DNA of 64,000 bases, taken from the NCBI GenBank assembly GCA_022836615.1, contig MU405211.1, forward strand, positions 434,001 through 498,000, written 5' to 3'. Made by a program: the position numbers and the translations under genes. The notes beneath the pieces are model-generated. The model was not told where the DNA came from. It made no database searches and saw only the letters and a program-made list of their open reading frames with translations. Of this stretch, positions 25,537 through 36,154 are shown piece after piece. Every line of letters starts with the position of its first letter. The stretch's first letter is position 1. The DNA comes from Annulohypoxylon bovei var. microspora. Taxonomy: Eukaryota > Ascomycota > Sordariomycetes > Xylariales > Hypoxylaceae.

Positions 25537-25799
25537 GTGAAGTGATGATTGGGAATGCATTCGCTAGGTTTTTGGGGACTATGGACGGATATTGGAGGTT
25601 ATCTACCATGCTAGATGGATTCATGGTTATTGTACTGGATACACATAGGGGATATAAATGGGAACTGGGCAACGACACACGGCAAGCTAATGGATTGGGT
25701 ATTGATTAGGGTCATCATACATTTACTTGTATTTGTCTTTAGCTTTGAGTCTCTCTAAGCCGAGTTAGGAGTTGCTTAGAGGTACATCCTTGAATGTAA

Positions 25800-28299
25800 T
25801 CACTTATACTTCAATCCGGTTTCCGGCATTCTTATTCTGTCAGAAGGGGCTGTCGTGAATGCACATTTCCCAACTCCATTTTTCATTTCAACCACTCCCC
25901 ACTGGACTGGGAGAAGGTAGCCATCCTTGATATCCTCTGGGAGGACGTGACAAGCAGCGCTGATTGCCATACTATTGGTTGATACCATTCTCATGGTACC
26001 ATCATATTTGCGAAATCCCATAGCCGTAATCGCTACTAGTATGACACCTGCGACAATCAAGGCTACTATTCGTTAGATATACTGATCTGAAGTGTCACAG
26101 GATCTGAATTTCGACATACTAGCGACAATAGCGATCGGGCTATAACCACAAGTTGAGAAGGAGTTAGCAAGGTCGGCTTTACCACCAGGGCATGCCTCCG
26201 CGTCGCCGTCCGCGCAAATGGCTGTTATCCGAGCCAGAAACAAGCTCTGTGAGATCAGCCAGTGAATTAGGGCGGATGTCGTATATAGGGGTATCCCGTA
26301 ACGGAGAGGGAGAGAGATGAAGTAGCTTGACCGCTGAATACCTACGGGCTCAGAGACACGGAGTGGTTTTCGTTGTTTTCGATACATCCGACTAAACTCC
26401 CGCTGAACCAGAAAAGTGCTCAGCATTGTATTATAGAATATGTAGAGGATGGATACAATCAACTGCGGTATATTGGCCAAGAGCACATTCAAGATCAGGC
26501 CTTTTGGATCCTCCCGCGGAAGCCCGACGACGAGATAAGTATATGGGCTCAGGTTGCCGAACCCTAAATCCCAGAGTGACGGTATGTCCGTAGAGAATTC
26601 TCGGTGGTGTAGGCTCTTGAAAGATATCGCTAGTAGGGCTATTGCTATCGAAATAGTAAGAAGCCATCTAGAAGCAAGTAAGTATTAATATAGCGGTACT
26701 GTCTCGATGAATCGACATGCTTACAAGAACATTAATATCGACGATCGTCGAGTCCCTGAAGTAGCAAACCAGATCTTACGTTTCTCCTTCCAGTCTCGAG
26801 GTTCGCGATTCAGGATAAGGGGCTGTTTCACCAGGTGATATTTCCAAGGACGTCGACGCATGAATTCATTTTTAGTAGCGAGACCCATATCGACAGTTGT
26901 CGGGTCTGGCTTTCGCATAAAGGAGGCGATAGCATCGCCAAGAGTATGAAGAACTGCCTTGTCCGCATCGCTACGTTCCGGCTCCTGCCATTTCCTTAGA
27001 AAAAAGATGAAAAGCATCACGGATGTTTTGATGAAGTTTAGCACGCAGATGACAATCATTATTAGTGGCGAATACTCGAATCGACAGTCATTTGTGATTG
27101 TATCGGGAGACTGTACTCGGCAATATGATACTTCGTAGTGTTTTGGTCCGAGGAACCACTTGGTTACTGGAAGTTTCGCGCTTTTGGCTACGAAATTTGA
27201 CGATCCATTCATAACCGCCCACATATTCTTCGCCCAGTCGTCGGACCGTGGTATGATGGACACATACATCAACAAGCTGTCATCCCCCGAGCCAGTGTCG
27301 TTCTTTACGAATATGACGCCATTGCCCTGAGGTGTGAAGTAGTCGTTGTACAATGCGTAACAGGCAGAGATGTTCAACTCCTCCCACCCAGTACCCATCG
27401 CATTTTTCTGCATATCCTGGATGATTTCCGTGTAGTTGCGGTTGGGCGGATTTACCCTACTTTCGTCCCATCCGGGATCTCCTCGTCGGTTGTTTTCGGC
27501 CGTAGTAAGGTTCCAAGAACTTCCATTTACAAAGGAGTCCTTCACTACCGCAATTGTATAGTCGTTTGATGCGAGAGATTCGAATACAGCGGAATTGTAC
27601 CTGTAGGGTCTGGAGTCAGACTGGGTAGTCATGGTGATTAAATCACGGGCAGGTGTTGAGTTAGGTAGGTATAGTAGAGCAGTTGACTTACATCAGGTGA
27701 ACGGGAATAGAGCTAAAAGCTAGGAGAACCCAAGCAAATCGCCTCCAATTACTGATATACCGGAGGTTTCGTAAACTTGGTACACCGATATCCAACCACC
27801 GACCCTCTCGGTGATCAGGGTTTTTCTCATGCGCTCTAGCCTCGTGGGCACGATCAATATCGGCTCGAGTAGGAGCAGCTTGAAGTTGCATACAGTAATT
27901 CGACGCTGACAACATGCCGGTCCCAAGGAAGTTGATTAAGAGATGTAACCACTGGTCGAGAGTTTTAACTTTGTTGCAGTCGCCCTCGTAGATAGTTCCA
28001 ACTCCATTCTGACTCTTGTAACGGACCATCGCAAATATCGTCAAGCCAAGATTAGCTGCGAATATGACACCAATAAATAGGATTTGCAACAAAAGAGCAC
28101 GACCCCTCCGCGAGAAGTATCTACGCCAGCTGTCGTTATCTTCATCATCAATCTGCGGAAACCATTGGGAGAGGTCGCTTCTCTTTGCGAACCGACTGGC
28201 ACGGAAGTCCTTTTCTCCTGTTGGCTGCTCTGTATCTTCGCTATAATGATCTTCTGTCTCTTCAAGCAAAGAATCTAGCTCGCTAGTCTCAATAGACAT
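25800..28299 (-). CDS. DUF6536-like multi-pass membrane protein (765 aa)
   Basis: Four exons join in phase: 28299-27692, 27600-26725, 26667-26120 and 26065-25800, all with GTAAGT, GTAAGC or GTATGT donors. The cytosolic N-terminus is acidic. The first transmembrane segment is followed by the family signature GTIYEGDC, LHLLINFLGTGMLSASNYCM, APTR, and WLDIGVPSLRNL with ISNWRR; the second ends VHLMYNSAVF. I count about seven hydrophobic segments, with a large loop after the second that has several Asn-glycosylation-type sites. The C-terminal part keeps SAACH and LLPVQWGVV. This combination is what I know of the fungal DUF6536 family, whose function is not established. The YNSAVF join across intron 1 is strong support for the gene model. 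Confidence 0.85.
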
Positions 28300-31200
28300 T
28301 GTGGATTCACCTTGAATGGTAGCGCTTCTTCGATAACAACTTCCCCTAGTTATTAGTTTTTCGATCTATGGTAGAAAAAGCTTCATACTAACTTAGGGTT
28401 CTATAGGGGGCGTGCCTGTCATTATACGTACAATACTGATTTTGTAAAGACTTAATCTAACGAGTAATATGTGAAATTAGGACTGCATATTATTTTGCCG
28501 ACTTGATTGGCGTGGCGGAGAAAAGATGTTCTAGAAAATAACTGCATGATGGAACCGGCAGCCGATGCTTAAGTGATGGTAAGGCTCTGGTGCACCTTCG
28601 GTAGATTACCGAGAGCTGAAATAATTTATCTAACAGATGACCAACCACAGGATCTTCCACGTCCAAGAAATAGGCGGAACTAATGTCGATATGACAACAT
28701 TGGTTCTAGTGGCCGCCACGATATTACATCTCGGATGATGCAGTCCCCATGGAAGTCCGCCAACATGATGCCTTAGGTAATACGACGCGTAAATATCCCC
28801 AATACTTCTCCTTAGAGAGGTTTCCCATTGGAAATAATAAGCTTTGTCCTATTTAGCTTCATCACGTACAACAAGCTTCTCGCTGAGCACACTTCTCCTC
28901 ACTGCCTTACATATGAATATGATCTAGTATACGGATAACGACCTGTTTACGATGATACACCTGAGGGGGTCAATTTCCAAATTAGAAAAAGGGCGTTGTA
29001 ACACATGTTTTCCCAGCCCCTGGCTATATGCTTTTCCGGGTTTTCTTCTAGGGAAACGTCTTAGGTGCTAAGTTAGTTGGGGTCCGCTGAGTATTACTTG
29101 TTGATTCGAACACCATGAGAAAATATTAACAGCCTGTATTACGTACCTCGACCTATTAATATATATCTTGTTGTTAAACCGACAGAGCCAGCAATAAAGG
29201 TTGCTAGAATATCACGATTTGTACGGCTGTAATAAGTATCAGACTAAAAGAATCAAATTTGTTGTTAGCATTTATTTATAATTATCTATCCATAACTACT
29301 TACCTAGGTACCTAGTGTTTAGCACTATTAGTAATATGCGTCATTCCTGTGAAACTCGCATTTTTAAAGCTCTTAAACTTCAAGAATTACCGTGTAAATA
29401 CGCAGGAAGCATTGGGCAGCCGACGATAATGTTGGGTTGTTGACTTTATCTTTTAATACAACAAAATGCCGGATTGTGGAATGTGTTTAATATCTGACTC
29501 TTTTATAATGTAGGTAGATATATATTTCCTCCTAGGGAAAAGAAATAATAGAATATACTTGAGTATGAACTGAGAGTACTAGCTAGTAATGGTAGAGTTT
29601 GGCAATTTGTTGACATTGTTCTCCTACTTTTTTTCTTTGAAGCCCAGGACTGTAGTTCTCTCAAATTTGAATGAAACAATCATATGAATCTTGCCTGTAA
29701 CTTCACATCACTACATATCATCTCTTGTTCAAGGTTAAATCTGGGGCTACTTTTCCCAGACTCGTAATGGAGTCTCAGTTGACTATAAGAGTCCACGGAG
29801 CTCCCATACAAACCCCAGTAACAGCCTATATATATCGCGGAATGGAAACTACCCGTGAAGGACCCCTTTCAGCAAGTCACAAACGCAAACCTGATCTCTG
29901 ATCCCAAACAGTATTTCGCAGCGAGGGCAAACCTCACAGTGAGCATAACTCATTACTTTCACACGAACTCTCTACTTACCTAACTATTTAGATACTCTCA
30001 GGATCACGCATTCTATGACGTATTCACATGAAACCACGCTTGCCATTCCTACCTAGAATCCGGTTTTTCTCAACATATTCGGTACATTATACCTAGGTAC
30101 TTAGCTCCAGTCTGATCCATCTTTAAACTATCATCTCAAGCACGACTGTCAGCCTACGGCAACCGACTTCTTTCCTAAAGCCCAATTCGGCAATCACGTA
30201 TGGGACGGATACTTCCATATCGATTTCCTGCTTAATAAAACATGGAAACTTCGTGATTGGTACGGAGACCCTGACACCCCGCCCCTGAAAGATTGAAGAT
30301 TCAAACACCAATAGGCGTTTTGCTGCTTTACAGATTAGGAACCCCCATGAAAAATACAAGGCGCTATACTGGCATCATAACCGAAATTTACCTAACCCAT
30401 CCAAACCCCTGCTGTGTAGAGGCAGGTAGCGAATACATCAAGGAATCTGAGTTTGTTTCTAGCACGCAATCAGTACTCCACAACCGCTCCCTCTGGGGCC
30501 GGTGCCTGACCATAGCTCTACATAGGGTAACTAGTACCGTGGAAAGAGGGCTAGCTATTGCCATCCCGAGAGCCGTAGTTTTATCAGATCCCCCAGGGCT
30601 GTCGAATGAGCCAGTGTCTAGAATCAGCAGTGGGTTGCCTGTAATCCAATTTTCGTCTAAGTGACCCTGACCCTGTGCCTAAGTCCCCAGTTTAGTCCTA
30701 CCTATTCTTGACCCCTTCTATAGCTCTTGTATCTCTACATCTCACTTGATATCTCATTGTACCCCAGTCTCCGTACGACAATAGATACTACCTACCGCTT
30801 ATTTGACCTTGGAATCTGTGAATGATAGAGCCCTCTAGCTGTTCCTCTACACCTTAGTTGCGAGGACTGAAGGGATATCATACCTTGGTAATTTACCCAG
30901 CCATTCTTTTCAACTACTCACTCGTTGCTCCAATTAAGAAGGTAGACGACTCGCTAACTTCGCCGAAAACACACTATTTTGAACAGTATTATCTCGGAGT
31001 ACCAAGAAACCTCAATAGGTATCTATTCGTAGAGGGTAGGCACGGAAAGGTAAGTAGTGATTTCTCCCCGTTGATACGGAGGGAAAAGATGGAATAGAGT
31101 AGTCGCTATTGCCATTTTTGGCAAGCACCTGCCCCTAGAACAAAATTCGCAACCGCTACAACTTCCGTACCTTCCCCCCCTTTTCCCAACACCTCCGCCT

Positions 31201-31681
31201 CGTCCGGTACGGCGGGCAGTCCCTTCATCTCATGCCCTCGTCGTCCCATACTAGGGAAGAGCGAGTTCCTTCTGAATTGATGAAGGTGTGGATATTCTTA
31301 GTGCTTCTGTGGACTAATCGTTTCCATCTAGCCAAACCCCGACCAAAAGTTTCACTACTTAACAGCAGCTTTCAGTCGACTTTCAAATCCTTCCACCTAC
31401 AACTCACAAGTTAGCATAGGTTTCTCCAAGGATTCTTCGTTCCTCTTATAGCTTCTTCTGATTTCCAACCAAGTATCTCTTACATTACAAGCATAGCTTA
31501 AGAGCATTCGCCTTTCCTATCTCCAAGGTATCGGGTCAATAGACATACCATCAAGTATAACTTATTCTGGATCATATCCCGCTCATACCCAACATCTAAC
31601 CACCTACACCCCTCCTTACCCATCAACGTCAAACACAACACCTCAAGAACATCACCGTACCAAGTATTCCATCTACTCACA
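28300..31681. other. Gene-free stretch (3.4 kb)
   Basis: No supported gene. Moderately AT-rich around 29100-29600. Two overlapping frames at about 30120-30660 have no ATG start or domain-like composition and are not called. Several CCTAGGTAC motifs occur near 29301 and 30090. The last 500 bases are pyrimidine-rich and probably form the promoter and 5' UTR of the next gene. Confidence 0.5.
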
Positions 31682-33259
31682 ATGTGCTTCACGGAATACC
31701 TCGGCTACACCTGTGGCCACACCTCCATCCCGGTGGAGCGGCCCTGCCCCATGACCACCCAAGCCCACACCAACCAAATCTGCCCTAAGCCGGCAGCCCG
31801 CCCGCTCCTCGCGGCTACGATGTGTCCGGCGTGCGCGCGAATCCTCCACGGACGATGGGTCAACATCATCGTCCACGAGCACCAGTTCATGCACGCGCGA
31901 GGTGCGTGCAGCTGCGACGTGCGATTTCCGCACATGCAGCAGCCCCGCGTGGTGTCCCACTACGCGGACAACGAGGCGGATGCGGGCCGGGAGGCAGTAG
32001 CGACCAACGTTCCCGAGAAGAACACGGGGCAGGAGCTCAATCCGGCGGCTTCCTCTTTACCCGCCATTACACTACCACCTATTATGAAGCAAGACCATGC
32101 CGAGGCTGCTCCCTCGCTCGCCGAGCAGTTCAACTTCTCGCCTTCCGCGGAAGTCTTCACCCCGTCCACGAGCCACGGCCGCCAGACCGGCCGTCTACCA
32201 TCCATTGCGGAGATCTTCGGTACGCCTTTCGACTTCGGCGAGTCCGACGTCGGCCGCAGCACCTCCGAGACGCGCAGCCTGCCCGCCCTCGACAAGAGCA
32301 AGGGCAAGCAGGTCGCTCGCAACAATGCTCTTAGCGACCGCAGCCATTACCCCCACCACTACAACCACAGCAATTTCCACCCGCTGGAGTACACGGGCGG
32401 CGACGCGTCCTCCGCCGCGGAAGCAGCGACGCCCGGCGCGCCGGCGCTGCCCTCCATGTTCGAGATGAAGGAAGGCGCGGACAACAAGCTGGAAGTGTCG
32501 ACCCGGCTATCAAGCCAGTACGGCGCCGAGTGGGTGAACGACCACTCCGAACGCCACCGCACCGGCGAGTGCGACTGCAACGTGTCGTTTGACAAGTACC
32601 CTGCTCAGTACGCATCCTGGCTCGAGGAAGCCGGGATGGAAGATCTTGGGGGCTATTCTAATAACGCCTTCCTAACACATTCTCCCAACGACTTCAGCTC
32701 GCGGCAGCAGGAGAGCGAGAACATGCTCTTCGACATTCCCGTTTCGCGGGGCGGCGACAGCATGATGCACGACACACTTGCGTCTTTCGAAGAAAGCTTC
32801 ATGCCCGTCCCCACTAACACGCCCGCCGAGGCGCCGACCCAGAACCCCGCGCCATTCCCGGCAGGCTTTTTAGACGAGTTCAACGAAACCCTTCGACAAC
32901 ACCTCCCGCCTGCGCCGGCCCCGGCACATAATCCCTTCGACTTGTGGGGTCTGGCTCCCGACGGATCCGCGTCATCCTTCGCAAACCCACCTCAACCTAG
33001 TGCCTACGGCCAGCCTGCACGTTGGGCTTGTTCCGCCCAGGACACGTCGTTCATGAACGACACACAGGCATCTAGCGGTGCTATGCTGACTCCGCGCCCG
33101 GTCGACATGCAGGTCATTGCGTACCATGTGCAAGAGACGCCCATCGTGGGTCTACCGATCGGTGCCGGTCCCGAGGGCGACAGCCACATGCCGCCTTTCG
33201 AGGACTGCGAGTTGTATTACCCGAAGATCCCCGGCGATCGTCGACCTGCTTCCCACTAG
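31682..33259 (+). CDS. Hypothetical protein with Cys/His-rich N-terminus (525 aa)
   Basis: Single exon, with ATG in the context TCACAATGTG. The first 90 residues are Cys/His-rich: MCFTEYLGYTCGHT, then CP, CPK, MCPACARIL, HEHQFMH and CSCDVRF. This suggests a small metal-binding fold, probably zinc, although the spacing fits no standard finger I recognise. The rest is Pro/Ala/Ser-rich and probably disordered. One conserved-looking island near residue 270-320 (WVNDHSERHRTGECDCN) again pairs His with Cys-x-Cys. There is no signal peptide or membrane segment. GC content and codon use are clearly higher than in the flanking DNA, which supports real coding. Transcription-related or stress roles are possible but unsupported. 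Confidence 0.72.
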   Translation: MCFTEYLGYTCGHTSIPVERPCPMTTQAHTNQICPKPAARPLLAATMCPACARILHGRWVNIIVHEHQFMHARGACSCDVRFPHMQQPRVVSHYADNEADAGREAVATNVPEKNTGQELNPAASSLPAITLPPIMKQDHAEAAPSLAEQFNFSPSAEVFTPSTSHGRQTGRLPSIAEIFGTPFDFGESDVGRSTSETRSLPALDKSKGKQVARNNALSDRSHYPHHYNHSNFHPLEYTGGDASSAAEAATPGAPALPSMFEMKEGADNKLEVSTRLSSQYGAEWVNDHSERHRTGECDCNVSFDKYPAQYASWLEEAGMEDLGGYSNNAFLTHSPNDFSSRQQESENMLFDIPVSRGGDSMMHDTLASFEESFMPVPTNTPAEAPTQNPAPFPAGFLDEFNETLRQHLPPAPAPAHNPFDLWGLAPDGSASSFANPPQPSAYGQPARWACSAQDTSFMNDTQASSGAMLTPRPVDMQVIAYHVQETPIVGLPIGAGPEGDSHMPPFEDCELYYPKIPGDRRPASH

Positions 33260-33662
33260 CGGATGCTACTTAGAACCTGAACGCTAAATATCAATTGGCG
33301 ATATTAGGGGGAAGGATATGGTGTGATCTCATGTAGCTTATCAATAAGGGGGTGAAAAATAGAAAATAGGATTTAGCACAGGCATCCATTCCAGCGGTAA
33401 TAGTCGCTGATGATAACGGAATGGGGGAAAATAATGTGGGTAAATGTGATCATGAAAACTGGAAAGGACTGAAAAAAAAACCTCACACATTTGCAATGTT
33501 CATCATATTTACTAGGGCGCCGCAGCGCCTCGATGCATTACCTTAGGTACGTTGTCCCCTAAACGACGACTATCATACATGATCCATGCTCATGAAAGTG
33601 AATTCTAAGGTTCGCACCGGGAAAATCCCTTTTTTTGGAGTTTAGCCTACCACGAAAGGCTA
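33260..33662. other. Intergenic between convergent genes
   Basis: Convergent 3' flanks of the 525-aa protein and of the complex I 49-kDa subunit. An A-run near 33472-33480 is the only notable feature. No gene seen. Confidence 0.55.
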
Positions 33663-35199
33663 CTATCTATCAACCTCGCCTGCATTGACATCTCGGTTAG
33701 TAAATGCTTTCACTTGTCAATCATTTAGGAGACATTTTACTTACCGAACACCAGATCCATCGTTCCGATCACAGCCACCGCATCTGCAAGTAGATGCCCT
33801 CTGGAAACGTGGTCGAAACCACCCAAGTGTGCGAAACCAGGGGCACGAATGGAACATCGGTATGGCCTCTCACTTCCGTCGCTCACCAAATACACACCCA
33901 TTTCTCCCTTTGGTGCCTCAATTGCCGAATATGTCTCACCAGGGGGGACGGAATACCCTTTGGTGTATAGAAGGAAATGATGGATCAGAGCTTCCATGTT
34001 CTCCTTCATCGCTGTTCGCGGAGGTGGCGATACCTTGTAATCCTCAACTCGGACCGGACCGGCGGGCATTTTGTTGAGGCACTGGTGAATAATTCGGAGA
34101 GACTGGCGGAACTCTTCCATTCGGCATAGATATCGGTCGTAGCAATCGCCTTTGATTCCCACAGGGACATCAAACTCGACCTGGTCATAGGCATCATACG
34201 GTTGGCTCTTACGAATGTCCCAAGGAACACCAGATCCTCTCAACATAACACCGGTGAAGGAAAGGTTGAGAGCATCTTCAGCTGTAACTACACCAATACC
34301 CCTTAATCTTTGATGCCAGATACGGTTATCTGTAAGCATCTCTTCGGTTTCATCGACTCTGTCGCCGAACTGCGTAGCCCATTGGTAGATATCGTCAAGG
34401 AGACCAAGCGGGATATCTTGGTGGACACCACCAGGTCTTACATAGGCGGAATGGAGACGGGCACCAGAGACACGTTCATAGAATTCCTATCAAGGGGAGT
34501 TAGCATTATTAGATTTTTATTTCTCTTTCTACGATGTATTACATAGATAGATAGCTTCAAACAGCAATATCGATGAATTTAACTTACCATCAACTTCTCT
34601 CGTTCCTCGAAACCCCATAGGAAAGGTGTTAAAGCGCCAACGTCCATGGCGTGTGATAGAACGGACATGAGGTGGTTAAGAACTCGTGTAATCTCTCCAA
34701 ACAAGGTCCGAATCCACTTAGCCCTGTCGGGGATCTCTATGTTCAGCAACTTCTCGACGGCGAGGGAGAAGCATTGCTCGTTCGTCATCATGGAAACGTA
34801 GTCTAGTCGGTCGAAGTAAGGTAAGGCCTGTAGGTATGTCTTATACTCGATCAACTTCTCCGTTCCTCTATGTAATAGCCCGACGTGGGGATCGGCTCGA
34901 AGGATCTCCTCTCCGTTCAGCTCGAGAATTAACCGCAACACACCGTGGGCTGCGGGATGCTGAGGTCCGAAGTTGACGGTGTAGTGGCGCATCTTGCGCT
35001 GGGTTGGATCTGGCTCTCGGTCGGCCTCGGTTCTAGGTAGACCCTGAATGATGTTGGGATCGATAGGTTTGAGAGTAGTAGGTTGGTAATCGGGGACCTC
35101 GGCTTTGCGCAAGGCGGATTGGGAAAAAGCGCGTATCGCTGGTTTTGCGAGCTGCAGACGCCTGGCGCCGCAGCCGGCAATGCGATATAGCGACGCCAT
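33663..35199 (-). CDS. nuo-49: NADH:ubiquinone oxidoreductase 49-kDa subunit (complex I, NDUFS2/NuoD family)
   Basis: Core subunit of mitochondrial complex I that helps form the quinone-binding pocket at the matrix arm. Exons are 35199-34588, 34486-33745 and a 17-nt last exon 33679-33663, giving 456 aa. The N-terminus is a typical mitochondrial presequence rich in Arg/Ala/Ser (MASLYRIAGCGARRLQLAKP). Family motifs follow in order: NFGPQHPAAHGVLRL, DPHVGLLHRGTEKLIE, PYFDRLDYVSMM, RVLNHLM, GALTPFLWGFEERE, ARLHSAYVRPGG, RGSGVPWDIRKSQPYDAY and APGFAHL. The tiny last exon restores the family ending FGEVDR; without it the protein would end in FGK. Length is normal. Very secure. Confidence 0.97.
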
Positions 35200-36154
35200 T
35201 GCCGGTTGGTGAAGTCCAATTGGGAATTGGGTATCTGGAAGAACCGGAGGAAGCTTTAGTGGCGATTGAGAGAGTTGAGGTTAATCCATGATAACCCTGG
35301 ATACCTTACAATTAATGTCCTCGTCATTGGATCGCTGCGTTATTTTTCCGCCCCACCGAGATTATCTACATAGGAATCCCTGCACATCATATTTAAGCTC
35401 GCGTGCCCCCACTTAACGCTTAATTGCATGTGTGTACACTGACTACGACTTTGCATTATCCGAGTTTTGAGTTGTGAGGACCTCGTTTTTTTTTAAATCA
35501 TTCATTCGACCCCTGTTTCATTTACAAAGTCAAAATTTGGGCTTTCTTAGTCATCACAGGTTAAAGTACTGTGTATAAAGTCACATTAACTAATATGTAT
35601 CATATCTCTTTCAAAAGTTTGCTTATCACCGCTCATATTGCTAGCCTTGAAACCCAACTAGATCTATGCCCAAATAAACGTGTCAGTCATGATGTGCAAC
35701 TAGATAGATATTAGCAACAAGCTGACCGTCACTAATAGCACTGTTCATGATGCCTGTCTAATCTAAATGATATAACGACGTTATATACGGTGAGTGTCTA
35801 ATGCCGTAATACCAAGAATGCGGTCTAGTGTTGAATATAAGAGATGAGAATACCAATACCAAAAACAATATTTTAACTTCAAGATCAATTAGTTATGATC
35901 CCTTTAAAAAGCTAACCTACAAATTATCAAAACGCTAAAAATTTATTTTTTATATATAAATAAAGGTATAGGCAATAGTCTCAAGCACCATCGCCAATAT
36001 ACAGGCTCAGTAATAGATTTCGTATAAATTGTTAAATCCAGTTATCCTCCTAATATTTACCCAACTCTTCCCTAATAACCCAAGCCATACCTATCAACAA
36101 CCCTCCACCAAGCAAGGCCTTCAGACCTAAGCCCTAGGTATCCAAGTACGTAGT
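35200..36154. other. Intergenic, AT-rich
   Basis: No gene seen. The left end is the promoter of the complex I subunit; the rest is AT-rich and contains no frame of interest. A GTATCCAAGTACG stretch follows a CCTAGGTA motif near 36133. Confidence 0.55.

Noticed and set aside
30123..30664. Overlapping open frames on both strands
   Set aside because: The starts are not supported by ATG context and the composition looks random; no splice partner was found.
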